Assembly: GCA_019722365.1 (NCBI GenBank)
Contig: JADFUC010000925.1
Location: 1 to 64,000, forward strand
Direction: 5' to 3'
Source of the DNA: Lithospermum erythrorhizon
Taxonomy: Eukaryota > Streptophyta > Magnoliopsida > Boraginales > Boraginaceae
DNA length: 64,000 nucleotides
Shown here: piece by piece, positions 38,645 through 51,923 of the stretch
Layout of the letters: every line of letters starts with the position of its first letter
How positions within the stretch are numbered: the first letter of the stretch is position 1
Notes under the pieces: model-generated
What the model was told of the DNA's origin: nothing
The model's input: the letters and a program-made list of their open reading frames with translations, nothing else
Database searches by the model: none
Made by a program: the position numbers and the translations under genes

Positions 38645-39845
38645 GAATAAAATAGGTAAACTTAATATGCCAAACATAATAGGAAATATGCAACTTAAAA
38701 TAAACAGTGTAGTTCAAAACAATCCATACGTATTTACAAAATGAATTGTAAAATAATAATTGCATTTCCAAATCTCACAAAATGTGTACAAGGTATCAAG
38801 ATCTACTATACTTGATTCAAACGTAACACCGCATACATTTTGAATCAGTATAATAGTAGGTTATCAACCACTATAAAGTAATACGTTAGCGCATTTCAAA
38901 GTTCATTAGCGCATTGATTCAAACGGCAACACTGGATGGTTTTGAACTAACACAATAGTAAAGTGTTACCAACTAATTAATAAACTATAACTCTCATGGC
39001 CACTAGCATACCATACATGATGCCACCCGACTTTCAGATTCGACAAATCGGGTAAAGCATACCAATTAAACCAGCCAGTTACTCGGAGTGATCATCCGAA
39101 GTTCTACAACGTTATGGAAATCACTTCAACATGATCCATTGTCATCATATCAAAGTGCAAACCGTAACACCCGCCATCACAATGTGCCCAGATAAAGCAA
39201 CCGATCTCACAACTTTAAAATTGGCTTCGATACATCGCTTAAATTTGAATTGGCGAGATTAATGTTATTTAACTTTATTTAAACTCAAGATGTGACAAGA
39301 GACATATTCAAGCAACATGCACAACACATGAAAAATAAATAAATAACACACATTTGTGAGATAGATATTTAATTTCTTGTGACCTCACATCACTTAACAA
39401 GTGAAATTCTAACATAAGTCCTATTACAAAGACTTAACAAGCGCAAGTTCAGATTCTTTCCAAGACTTTGAAACTGCCTCCAAGTTGTCAGTTTTGTGCA
39501 ACGCTTATCTTCAATGCCACCACAAGAAGTTATTATTATTACTACTCTAACCCAACTTCGAGAAGCACGCAGTTTCAGGGTAAATGAATACAAGAATAAA
39601 AGAAATACGACTCAACAGGTCGCTTACATTTCCCTAAGACGTTGCATCAGAATAAATAAATTAAATTGGGTCATATCTAAATACCTCCTTTCCATTCCAT
39701 AACACATATAGGCAAAACATTAAAACAAATAAATGCAATTTAACGTCATATATATTAAATGAAATGAGATTAAATGTATTCATAATCAATTAAAATTCAT
39801 CATCTATTATTTTACAATTAATTATCAATTAATGTAAATTTTGAA
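38645..39845 (-). repeat. Transposable-element copy, inverted relative to window start
   Basis: The reverse complement matches 1-1300 block for block, including 'gtgtgttatttatttatttt', 'aaataaagttaaataacatt', 'caatggatcatgtt' and 'ttttacaattcattttgtaa'. The two copies have clearly drifted by substitutions and small indels. Confidence 0.7.
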
Positions 39846-40167
39846 TTTAAATATATTCACACATTTATTAATGATAATTATTAAAATAACGACGCATTTA
39901 AACGGTGAATACGCATGCTAATTAACCTAAAATTTAAAATCTAAAAGTCACTATGAAACATATTTTCAAAAATTATCAATTAATGAAAATAATTATGACA
40001 AGAAAATATGAATCAAATTTAATGCCATTCAAGATATATATTCAATTATCTTAATGACAAAATTTATGATTTAACATTTAAACCTAAATTAATAATTAAC
40101 AATTTTAAAACCAAAATACTACATAAAATACATTTGTGTTTTTAAACGGACGATTTAACATCAATCT

Positions 40168-40502
<335 letters not shown>

Positions 40503-41127
40503 TTAAGAGATGAACCTGTACTTTGTGCCTATGTATTGATTGATTAAAAATATAGAAGTTCCAATGTCTTCAATTCAACTTGAACTTGAATTCAATTAAT
40601 GACCTGTTCATCCACTTATATTTCTTAATATCATAAAATCATAACTCAGAATATCTGCTGATTTATAACCAACTCTCAATTTTAGCAAATAATTTCTGTA
40701 AGAAATATAATCATTAAAAGCACCCTGTTTATGAAGTCAAGAATAATAAGAACACCAATTAAGGCAATCATTTAAATGGCAAGACCAAATAAATGTTTCT
40801 AAGAACCCTTAAATATCATGGAGAACCTTAATTTAAACATAATAATTTAATTAAGTTCAGAATGAAACTTTAAATTAACTAATTATTTTAACAGGTTTTA
40901 CCTGGGAGGAGGTAAGCGCTAAGTACTTAATTTTAGATTAAAAAAAACCATGCTTACTTCCCATTTAATTTAAAGTTTCAACATCTCTAGATGATCCAAA
41001 ATTTTATAATGATTGTCACTAGTAGCACTCTCTTATTATCCAAATATAAACAAGCATATACTAGAAAAACATTTGTTATGTTAAGAATAATTATTCCTCC
41101 AAACTTCATGGAACTAAGGAAATATTA

Positions 41128-41342
41128 TTCCATCCGGTCTCAAAATACGATCATTTTAAAATTTTTAATTTTTCAGCCAATAGTTATTTGTTTAGGCTTA
41201 AATACTCCGTATAACTTTTTACAATCCCAATGCAGATTTTTACATTTCCAATGCAGTTTTTTACAATCGCAATATAACTTTTCACTATCTCTTAATAAAA
41301 TATTTTTCATCTAAACAATCATCTATTTTGAAATGGAATGAA
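41128..41342. mobile_element. Stowaway-like MITE
   Basis: The left end 'ttccatccggtctcaaaata' pairs with the inverted right end ('tattttgaaatggaatgaa'). TA flanks both ends (41,126-41,127 and 41,343-41,344). Inside is a short 'ccaatgcagttttttacaa' motif repeated about twice. No ORF. Confidence 0.75.
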
Positions 41343-41527
41343 TAATTGATAGCTATTGGATCATATGTTTCTTATTTATTGTAGATCTAGTTGGAGGAAG
41401 TAAATGTCGTTCTTTTATATATAAGTATACATTACTTAAATGCCTTGTTGTTATTTTAAATCACTCCTCCATCCCTAAAGCAAAAGGATAATATTATTTG
41501 CTTGTATAATATTAACTGAGAAAAGAG

Positions 41528-41671
41528 AATCGAGAGAAAATTAACCTAGAAAAGAGGAATCGAGATGAATCAAGGTGAATGTATTAAATTATTGTTGAGC
41601 CTAATCGAGAGAAAATTAACCTAGAAAAGAGGAATCGAGATGAATCAAGGTGAATGTATTAAATTATTGTT
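41528..41671. repeat. Tandem duplication, 75-base period
   Basis: A 69-base segment beginning 'aatcgagagaaaattaacct' occurs at 41,528 and again at 41,603, separated by six bases ('gagcct'). The copies appear identical, so the duplication is recent. Each unit itself contains 'aatcgaga' twice. Confidence 0.9.
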
Positions 41672-42179
41672 TGTATAATATTAACCATAATTAGATGAAT
41701 AAATTATCCTCACTTTGAGAATGATTGATTTTAAATTGAATGTAGTCTAACCTAGATGAATCTAGATAAATTCATTTTTCTTGGTAAAACAATTTTTTAA
41801 AATCCAAACGAGATAAATGAAGATATTAACATCAATTAGCTAGATTCAACCCAAAACAAACTGACCATAAATGTTTGAGACTTTATATCATTTTTCTAAA
41901 TCCCCGATTAAATTTTTATTTTGACTTGTTATGAGAGTAAAAAATAAAGAGAAATTTAAATATGTAACAAATAAATAAGAATGAAGAAAATATACTCCGT
42001 ACTAAACTACTGTATTTTTCCTAAAAGTCACTTTCAACCAAGCATTTTCATATTTTTTCGATCAACGATTTACGTTATTTTAAATAGATTCTATTATTCA
42101 CTCCAAACTTGAAAAATGAATATTTAAAATATCTTAATAGAAATCTAGAATAAATTATATTTTAAAAATATAAAATAAT

Positions 42180-42415
42180 ACTCCCTCTTTTTCTAAGATT
42201 GTCCATTTCGACTTTCGATAATAGGTCTTTCAACTTTGACTCCAAATATATTTGTTTGTATCAGATAATATTTGATGAAAATATATTAATAAAATAATTT
42301 GGAAATATATTTTTCTATTGATACGATTTTCATAAAGTATTATAAAATACAAAAATATATTTAAGGTCAAAGTTTATATCTATCAAAAATCAAAAGCAAT
42401 CTTTTAAAGAATGTG
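42180..42415. mobile_element. Mariner/Stowaway-like MITE
   Basis: Left 'ctccctctttttctaagatt' and right 'aatcttttaaagaatgtgag' form diverged inverted ends, with a second inverted block 'cgactttcgata' against 'tatcaaaaatcaaaag'. About 235 bases, AT-rich, no ORF. Confidence 0.55.
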
Positions 42416-42639
42416 AGGATTATTATATATTGTGTCGAAATTTTTCAATTATATTTGAATATGATGAAAGATATTTATTTATTTTATTTATATTTTTGGT
42501 TCTATAATCGAAAGAGGAAATATGGAATGAAAAAACCCCGCAAAATAGGACGTTGTATTTATTTAAAGCATTGGGGTAATTTGCACCATACCCCCCCCTC
42601 CCTCCTATAAGCCTTAAACGAGCATCATACTCAGAATAA

Positions 42640-45320
42640 CCCGTTACAAAAAAAAAAAAAAATTTTAAATTTTTCTTTGGCCGGCGCGGGACCCGGGAAT
42701 AGTATAATTTTTTCGACGATAATATTATTTCAGAAAACTTTCGAAATTTTAATTTCATTTATAATTTAGTAGCGCGCTTACTAAGAATTTTGTATCTTTG
42801 AAATCGGGTTCGTGGAGGTTTCTGGGTGACGATGTTTATAATTAACCGAAACCTAACGATTGAAGTTTTTTTAAATATCTATTCATACATATCCTCCACA
42901 TCATCATCATCATCACAATCTCATCTTCTTTCCTCATTTTGGCCGAAATTAAGCCCCTCCCCTTAAAAAAAATTTTATTTTTCCATTTCTCTTCGATTGT
43001 CGCCAAAACTCAAGATCTGGCTGGTGGTATCATCGTTTCTCCCCATCATTCTCTTCGAAGTTAAGGTAAGAAATTTCAAGTCTTTCGAGATATTTCGGGT
43101 TTCGACATAGTTGACTTTTAGTTGACTTTTCCATAATCAATTTTATGACGAATCTTAGTTGGTTACGGGTTCTCGCGACGTATTCGAAATGTAGGAATTC
43201 AAGCGATTTAGACTGCCAGGACGCATGGAAGTCGAGTTGACTTTTAGGTTTTCGCTGACTTTTCTGTATGGATATTTTATAAGACTTAAATGTGTAAGTG
43301 AGGTTATATCAACTTTTATTATAGTTATGTTAAATTGGTGATTTAAAATCGAATAAAAGGTGTTACAATAAAAGTGTAAATCAAAATAGTTATGAACATA
43401 TTTATATGATTGTTAATTACACTATTGAAGAAATAACTTATAAGTCAATTTCCAGAAAGTGATAAAGATGGAATTTCATGGGGATCGAATTGGTCAGGTC
43501 CAATGGGATCAGAATTGATAGTTTATCCACAAGCTTATACCATTTAGAGATACTCTAAGAGTTGGTTATGTATCTTCTAGAACGCCGTATATGTAGTAGG
43601 TCTTGAATATACTTTTCGGGTGTTGTTTAGGTATCGATCAAGGAGCGGGCAAGACTGATTGTTCGCTAAGGCTTTTGCTATGAGTTACAGAGTAGCTTCT
43701 ATCTCTGCTGGGTGTTACTTTACGCATTTTACCTTTGATTGGTGTGATATAAGCATGTTATTACAGGATATGTTTACGCCAGAATGATGTACATGTCATT
43801 GTGTTATGATTATGAGAATGATATACATGTAATCGTTGTGTTATGTGGATGTCATGGATAATAAGATCATTTCTGAGTAAGAATGTTCTCAACTCCAACT
43901 TATATTTCACCTGCGGGCCTTGTCGGGCACTATTATATTATGTACCTCACGGCACTTTTGATATGTTTATGGCCTCTGTCATTACTGCGATCGATTTACG
44001 ATCGCTGGATGTTTTAGTCAAGGCTACTGTAATACTTTCGGGAGCAGTAGTAGTTGCTCAAGCATGCATGCAGTTCGAGGCCTCGAGTATCGTAAAGCAA
44101 TTCTATACTGGGATTACTAGTGACAGCTGATTTCCTTCCTCGCGATATGCGACGCTATTGGCCCTATATCACGGTATAGCATGCTGGTTTGGCCTTATAC
44201 TTCGTATAAGAAATGCAGATGACTGCTGATCGCCATTACAAGGCATCGTCGGGCGCGGGCCCCTATACTACGGTATACAAGGCGGTTTGGCCTATACTGC
44301 ATAAGAGTCGGTACGAAATTTTGATCTACTTGTCGTGTGCATTGTCGATGCGGCCCCCATACTACCAGAGATAATACACAAGGCGGCCTTATACTCTCAG
44401 GTATAAGCCGCGCTTTATACTTTGTGTAGGAGCGCGTGCCTTTATACTCTGTGTATAAGTGTTTCGGGCTCATACCGCAGATAAGCAAAGCGACATTGAC
44501 AAATCTATTCCCCCGCAGACGGACTGAAAGATACGTTATTTGGTGTTGGTATAATCAGCGGGATACGGTAGATGTGAGGTTCACGACTGTAGTTTTAGTC
44601 GTTGTCAGCCTATTGATTTCTTTCTCAAATTGCTAGCCATTTAACCTTCTATTATATCTTCACGACATGTCTCTAGATTTCTCATGAATTATGTTGTACG
44701 ACCTTTTTAGGTAGTCCTGGATATATGTATTTTACGCATATTTGACTATTAAATTCGACTATCTCGTCTGCATATAAGTTTCACTCCCTCGTTAAGTTTC
44801 ACTAAGCTTCTCGCGCTTTACACCCTTTTCGCCATATTTTTATTTGTGCCAGTCGATGCCAGGCTACAATGAGCCAAGAAAATATTGTGAGCTTTGTTCG
44901 AAAAGGTGCGGGAAAGATCGCTACGGAGTGATCCTCACGCCTCATTTTGATGCTATGTCAACGCTTACTGTTGTATTCTCAAATCTTAGCCTTGGCTGGT
45001 AAATATTTAGATTCGTGATACAAGATGACATTCTGGGTTGTGTTTCACGGCATTACTTTATTTTGGGGATAAGGCCAGGTATATATTTATGGGTTTATCG
45101 CTTCGATATTAGTCACTTGACTATAAATTCTTAAACTGCTTTGATCGGGAAACGAGCACATTTTTGGATGAAACGAATTGTATTTTTAAACTGAGTCGCC
45201 CATCGGCCTGGGTGACTCTGCCAAGTTCGATTTTAATGACTCACCTCGCATGCCGACCCGGGCGGGTCGCTACAATTTGACCGAAAATTTAAATTTTTTT
45301 TTTTTTTTTTAACGGCTATT
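42640..45320. mobile_element. GC-rich element, probable gypsy-type solo LTR or foldback element
   Basis: The right end on the minus strand starts TGTAGCGACCCGCCCGGGTC, resembling LTR starts of Tekay/Del-type Ty3/gypsy elements. The interior has repeated 'gttgactttt' motifs (43,105-43,265), common in such LTRs, and higher GC than its surroundings. Both ends also show an inverted arm: 'ccgtta(c)' with poly-A, 'aattttaaattttt' and CCCGGG at the left, and the reverse at the right. No long coding frame. The class is inferred; outer limits are approximate. Confidence 0.5.
44160..44490. repeat. Array of short TATAC...GTATA hairpins
   Basis: Within the GC-rich element, units such as 'ccttatacttcgtataag' (about 44,194), 'cctatactacggtatac' (about 44,261), 'ccttatactctcaggtata' (about 44,387), 'ctttatactttgtgtagg' (about 44,413) and 'ctttatactctgtgtata' (about 44,440) recur at 25-65 base spacing, joined by 'ggcggtttggcc'-like linkers. 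Most can form a stem. Confidence 0.7.
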
Positions 45321-46016
45321 ACATACCTCCCTATAAGCATAAATGTGCATGATATCCCCTTATAAACTTAAAATATTACACCACACCTCCTTGATATTAA
45401 CTTTGGGGTTAAAGCTAACAGAGAGTGCATTTCACTTTACTAAACTTTAATTTTATACCCTTTCTATTTTAATTTTTTTTTCTCCTCGATTTTTACTTTT
45501 TCAATTTTATGAAAATAAAATAAAATAAATAAATATTTTCGTCATATTCAAATATAAATTAAAAGATATTTCCATTCAAGATCCATATTTAATATATTAT
45601 TTTATTTTAAAAAAAAATTAACTTTATACTAAATTTCTATTAATATATTCGACATATTCAATTTCTCAATTTTGATTTAATAATGTGAAATTTGCTAAAA
45701 TAACATATATAAAAATCGAATCCCAAAAATAAAAAAATGACGTTGACGGGAGAATTTTAAAGAAATTATAGGAAGATTACGTGAATCCTCTAAATCCTCC
45801 ATCGCCACCTAGCAAATCAGAATCCGACACAAACACCACTTAAAACTGATTTTTTTTTATTTAAAAAGACAACCTTAAAACCCCAAGTTTCTACTTTGTC
45901 TCAACAGATATTCATTCATCAAGATCGATTTTTTATTTCGTTGATTATCTAAAACCCTTAAAATAACAAATTTAGAATTTTGATTATTGGGACAATCTGG
46001 TCGGTGTGACACAATA
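45321..46016. other. Upstream flank of the 78-residue protein gene
   Basis: AT-rich, with 'cataccxccctataagcat'-type repeat sequence at its left and no gene. A leader-like region precedes the ATG at 46,017. Confidence 0.45.
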
Positions 46017-47172
46017 ATGAGTGCTTCCAAGAAGAATTCCGAAAGCCAAGTTGTTGAAAAAGCTGTGTGGAGTGAAGAGAAGAAGGATGCTGTTAATGAA
46101 GAGATTAATAGGATGAATAATCTCCCCTCTAATAGTACTTATGCAACTCATCGTTTGAGGGTTTTGAATAAAATCTTGCAGCTTTTGTCCATTCAGGTAC
46201 TATACTCTTATTCGGGTGAATCGAGGTTAAATTTCAAGTTCGTCCTGTTCGGGTTCTATTTTTTCGTATGCTAAAATTTGTATTTCCAAACAAAATTGTT
46301 ATTTTCGACTTCTATATAGAACTAGTGCCTTAGTAGAGATTAATGCATCCTTACTTATGTGTATGTGGTCATGATTGGATACAAAGAATGGGGTGGGTGG
46401 AGTAATTGTTGATGCTACTGATGCATGCTGTTATTGAATCAATTTATTGCTCCAATGCCCGTTGGACAATCCTTTATGCCATAAAGTCGAGATTAGAAGT
46501 CTTGCACGACGGGGGAGGGAGTGTAAGACCAATCATGACTTCTAGTGCTAGATTCACTGCATCAAGAAAGGTGCTTTCCTTTTGGTCCCCTGTGTTCACT
46601 TGTTAATAGTTGTGAACTTGTAGTGATATGGATAAGTTATTTGGGCAGTATTAGGATTCCTTTATTGTCCAATCTTGATAACTATGATTCTTGTAGTGCC
46701 GGTAGATGCAGGCTTATCCAAGAGATGACAACCTATAGTTTAAGTCAACAAGCTAGTGTCGTTGGATCAAGTCGTTAGTTGGTTTTTTCAATAGTAGGAA
46801 GCGATGAACTCCACACTTGATAGTAGAGAACATTGTACCCTGACCAATTTGTTATGGCCTTATGGAGACCAATCTTAACAACTAAGCTAGGACTCATTAG
46901 CAATCATGTAGCTGGTCTGTAGAATCCATGTAGCTGGTCTGTATGCATACACAACTATCTAATATCTATTACAGTATTCTGACCTAGCATAAAGATTTTC
47001 ATGAAACTTGTGTTTTAGAAAGAAAAAAAAAAGATTATCACTACAAGGACCATTTGTTATTTCTTAAGATATTGAAAATCTGATCTCATGGTTTGTCCGT
47101 TTTTACTTTATGCAGAGAACCACATCTCAGGATGAGGAATTGGAGTTGCTCTTTTCCGGATTGCATATATGA
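46017..47172 (+). CDS. Small conserved plant protein of unknown function (78 residues)
   Basis: Exon 1 is 46017-46196 (ends ATTCAG|GTACTA), intron 46197-47115, exon 2 47116-47172 (TGCAG|AGAACC), stop TGA; 78 residues. The start MSASKKNSESQ is chosen because the upstream frame opens only weakly, and the downstream protein is dense in charged and conserved-looking residues. It has a Lys/Glu-rich N-terminal part (WSEEKKDAVNEEINRMN), a Leu-rich helix (THRLRVLNKILQLLSIQ) and an acidic end (TTSQDEELELLFSGL). There is no signal peptide, membrane span or known catalytic motif. It resembles a family of short uncharacterised plant proteins that I recall only loosely; the helix could mediate binding. 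Frame holds across the intron and a 919-base intron inside a 78-residue gene is notable. Confidence 0.8.
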
Positions 47173-47845
47173 AGAACTGAGGAAGACAACTGGAATGTCT
47201 TTAATTGTTCAAGCAAGTGAAGGGGTAGTAAGCTCTTGTTGGTACCTTAGGATAGTGTGTGATGTGAGCATTTGTAGAGGTTTGTTTGAGACATTAGAAT
47301 GAATGTAAACTTACCATGGAGTATAATGTGGTAATAACATAGTTTTTGTGTGTCATCCCAACTCTACCACTCATCCCAACTTCACTTCTGTTTTGCCTCT
47401 AGTTCAGATTTGAGAAGGGTTTGAGTCCACTCGACAAATATTTATACAGGATTTGATGAGACTTGATTCGACATAAAACTCGTATAATAAGGTTCGACTT
47501 GATAATTATCAAACCAAATATATACCAAACAAGATTTGATCATGTTCAACTCGTTTAAAGATCTTACCACAATGCTAACATTTTTTTCCATTCCAATGCA
47601 CTAGTTAGTTTAACAGTTTTTTACAGTCACAATTTTTACAGTCACAATTTACTTGTGTTAGTTAATCAAACAATTTATCAAATCTTTGTGGAATCAACCA
47701 TGGCAAAATCATATTATACTATATTGCCACACAACAGTTGAGCTGTTCAACTTTTACGCATTGATGTGCTGACCACTTACGGATAAATGAACATACAGCA
47801 CAAGAGGCAGTCTGATAAATTGTAAAGGATCTCAAGCCAACATCA

Positions 47846-50800
47846 TCATCGTCTTTTCGATTTGTTACTTGAGAAATATTGTCTTGTTGAAAGAGGAAAC
47901 ACGATTTCGAGGACATTATGGACAAACCCTTTATCATAAATGTTCGTTTTCACCACTTCAATGTCTTCTAGGCGAGATCTGCGAAATAAATTTCTCCATT
48001 TGCTTTGAGGAGGTTTCTTGTCGTGGCTCAGTTCACCTAAACTGGCCTTTAGAGCTGTGGCACTGGCCTTTGCCTCCTTGATCCTTCTTTGGGAGTCCAA
48101 ATATTCCTCCCATTTGAAAGTCTGTATAAAAAAAAGCAAAATATTTAACACACTTTATTCAGCTAATGGATGTACCTAGAAAACCCATGACAAGCATTGT
48201 GATATCAGATATAAAGGATATAACATAATTATGGCATGGGATGCACCATAAATCACAATCCCTTGACATCCTGAAAGTTGGTCAACCCAAAAAAATAGAC
48301 ACATCAGTTCTTGGTGTCCAACGGCTAAGTAGTTCCGTACAATAGAAGTTCAAATCTGAAGAATTCATCTTTTTTAAGCAGTCTTATTTTAGGCGATACA
48401 CGTGACACGACTCATTTACTTGACTAATAGAATGCACAAGGTGTTTTAGTAGTTACCATCATTTTCCATTGAAGGGTAGGTAAAAATGCCTCTTAGGGAA
48501 AAAAGGTATAAAAGAAAAAAGATTATCTAAATTTCTTCCAATGCCACCATAATAAGAATGAAATGGAAATAACAATACCTCATTTGTCGTGGTGTTCGTT
48601 AGACAGAGTTTTGTATGGTATAAAAAGAATCCAGCCAATAACAGGGAGACAATGGCCAGAAACACCATTGTGAGAAGTTGTGTATTGAAGGAGGCCAACA
48701 ACCACTGTCATTAGAAAAGAAAAGAAAAAACATAAATGCAGGGGAACTCACAAAAAGCCATATAGCCATCAATCTTCCAAATCTTTGTGGGACGAGCTTC
48801 GAGAGAGTTTTTTACAAGAATAGATGCTTATAAGAATACATAATCAAGGATTAAATAAATTAGCACAAACATCTACATCTATGATATACCAACATGAACA
48901 CACAGGTACAATAATAGGCACACAATTAAGAACTACGATGTACAAGACTTACTTGTGAAACATGAGGGGCCAACTTTTTGAATGAATTTTCAATGCCATA
49001 ATGAACTGCATCGCAAGAGAAAAATAGACATGTTCAACGGGACCAGAATAAGCAGTCAAATCACCCACATGACATTAAACATCTTGATTACCTGTTAGAA
49101 TGTATATAACTCGTGATTCTTTCAGCTTTCCAGCAATTATAAAAGCAATTGCAACTGTGCCATAAATGCAAAGAAGGAAATGCCTGTAACACTGACATCT
49201 TTTAAGAGAAATAATACACTAGCATACAGGTTACAAAATAGTTCCGTAAAGCTTCTAAGAAAGATAAACAATAGAATATAGCAAACGTAATTCACTATTC
49301 AGATAAAAAGTTATAACCTCTTTTTACACACAAAAAAAAAAATTGAATTCATCTTTTAATGTTGTAACTATCAAAATTCAAACTAGACATTCTTATTAGA
49401 AATACTAGAAAACACTTGGATCAAGTAACTAGCATTACAGATTACAAGACAGCTTTCTTCTTAGCAAGAAGCGTCTACTATTGATTAGAGAAGTGAGCAC
49501 ATTCACAGAGAACCCAAAGTATTGAAATTTAAACGATTTCTTTTTCATACCCAAAAAGAAATAGTATCATTGCTTACCATAATAGGAAGGCCATAAAATA
49601 CCGAGTGTTTCTCTCTCCTATGCAATTATTCTGCAAAAAAGATTATGCATCACATATCTACTTAAACAGATATTAAACAGGAGATATTAATTGTGAAAGG
49701 AATAAAATAATGGGATATAATTAACAGACCATCCAAGCACAATGATGATCAAACCGAGCAACACAACGATCACATATACTGCAGTGTTTAGATCTTGCAG
49801 GCCTAATCGAGGGGGAAAAATCAAATAACTTCATTCACTGGGAAACATACAAAAAATAAGAATAAAGAAAATTAATGGTTCCACAATGAGATTTGTAACT
49901 CACTTAGGTATCATGCATGTCTTGCATTCTTTTTCTGAGAAGAGAATGTTATCGTATGGATAAGCCAAAACATACTGCGACATATTCTTGACATTTACTG
50001 TTCCAGGATCAGAAAAGCTAGTTAAGAGAAACAACAGTATACCGATACCAACAGCCAACACACTGAGGTACCTGCAGATTAAATAAACTTGGGTTACGAC
50101 GTATCATTAGATGCTCAAAACAGACGAAGCTCTCAAATTGAAATATTAAGAAATATAAACTACGCATCTTCAGAGTACCTGTGGACCTCTCCCAGGTAAT
50201 ACCCTGGAATATATATGAAACATGACTTCACAATGATGAAATAAATGGCTCCAATAATTGCAAGATATATGAGCTGCACCAGACGATTATGTTATTTACC
50301 AAGAATAAATCCAGAGGTTTGAAAAAACAGAGAGAAAAGATATTACAAGGAAACACATATTTTATAAACTGAGATTATGCTTATTGATATGTAACACATA
50401 ATTTGTTTTATTTATCAATAGACCTTTGTTTCACTTCCAAGAGTGGCTATAAAACTAGTGCTCATTCCATTGCTTAATGTTTCTTTGCCAAATAAAATGT
50501 TCCGTAGACTAGCAGGCCTATGAATCAGCCAGCACAAGGTCACAGAATATTTAAGTGCTGTTATAAACTAAATTGGTTTCAATATATGCATAAGCAAGCA
50601 TAAGATATTTTTTTTAAGAACAGTTTTATACAGATGGAGTCGTTGCTTAAGACTGTGAGAGAGCTGAAGGCTCGGTAATCCTTGGTATGAGGTTCAATTG
50701 AGAGGGTAACAGACCAAAACAAGAGAATTATTGCAGGGTCGAACAAAGCCAAGAGGAAGTCTCAGCTTGGGAAATATATATAGTAAATACTTCTTTAAAA

Positions 50801-51923
50801 AAAAATCAAAACTTTATATACTATAAAACATGTATCCTAAAGTTTTAAAAGAATTCACCCTCAATAAACATGACATATTTTTTGGAAAGAGTGAATATTA
50901 AAAAATTGGCTATTATATCGTGATAATATATTTCGTTATTAACTTTAACAACCAAATTATATGTCCACGATCCCCCCCTTTCATTTTATATATTTATCTA
51001 AACACGATAACTCATCTAAAAAAAAGCTGTCCAATGATAAAAGATAGATAAACTTTGTACAGTACAAAACATTAAACAATAAGCAGTAACAACTTCCACA
51101 CATTTGATTTCTGAATAAAAAATATGTCATTCGCAATATCCACATATATATTACTCTTCTCAACTGCTATCCCTTTTCCATCAAAGTATGTCACTTGACC
51201 AAATTGCCAGCCACATTGATCAATTCACAAAATAAATAAAAGAATTCCCAAAAGCACAAAACAAACTACTTCACAAAATTCAGCTGCACATCATGATGAT
51301 CTTCCTCTGATGTCTCCAAGACGGAAATAATAGTATCCGGAAAAAATCCAATGAAAAGCGCAGAAAGCTAAGAGATACAAAACTACAACGCTAATACATG
51401 TACTTTAAAACACACAATCTAATACATATAATTCATCTACACTGTCTTATATACAGTAAAGTGGAAACCTGAAGAGCAGGGTTAGGACGATCGCAACAAT
51501 AGTATTCAACTTTGCTGAGTGCATTGGTCCCTTTTGCACCAAATATCCAATCAATCATTCGGCTACATCAAAACATAAAAATCAATACATTAAACCATCA
51601 CTCAACTACCAAAAAGCATGACACACTATTTAAATCCAACTTGAGTTAATCGAATAGCCTAGTGGAAAAAGGCTCTTGCTAATGACCAAAAGATCCTGGT
51701 TCGAAACTCACCTCTATGAGGGAAAAAAACCCAACCATAATTATAACTAAACTAACATACATGTGTATCATTACCTCAAATAATCGTAGGCGCCGAAAGT
51801 GAGGAAAAAATTAATTCTTTGTATGAAGGTTCCATGGAAGATGGGCCATTGACCACACAAAAATGATACAATCACAAGCAAGGTACCCAAACCATGGCAC
51901 ACCAACAACCACTGCACACCCAT
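47846..51923 (-). CDS. PAT17: DHHC protein S-acyltransferase, PAT17 type
   Basis: Integral membrane palmitoyltransferase that attaches acyl groups to cysteines of target proteins. Exons, 5' to 3': 51923-51775, 51562-51469, 50273-50179, 50071-49904, 49802-49730, 49630-49578, 49183-49092, 49005-48953, 48704-48579, 48121-47846; every junction is in frame, about 392 residues.

An N-terminal hydrophobic segment ([22 protein letters not shown]), further spans in exons 3-4, then the cysteine-rich domain with [18 protein letters not shown] and catalytic DHHC at 187-190, followed by [12 protein letters not shown]. Two more spans follow (exons 6-7 and exon 9, with [13 protein letters not shown]), then the TTT/NTT motif [10 protein letters not shown] and a basic C-terminal tail ([11 protein letters not shown]; ends KSKRR). 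Family members act at ER/Golgi or other endomembranes. The motif reads DHHCAW where relatives often have DHHCGW. Intron 1 holds a SINE-like segment and a tandem duplication lies upstream. Residue motifs match the PAT17 group; the gene name is by similarity. Confidence 0.93.
51650..51740 (+). mobile_element. tRNA-derived SINE-like segment in PAT17 intron 1
   Basis: A-box-like 'tagcctagtggaaaaagg' (about 51,655) is followed at the right distance by B-box-like 'ggttcgaaactc' (about 51,698) and an A-rich tail ('gggaaaaaaaccc'). It lies in the intron on the strand opposite to the gene. Confidence 0.6.

Noticed and set aside
44195..44488. Minus-strand frame in the hairpin array
   Set aside because: Made of repeated hairpin units; no protein similarity recognised.
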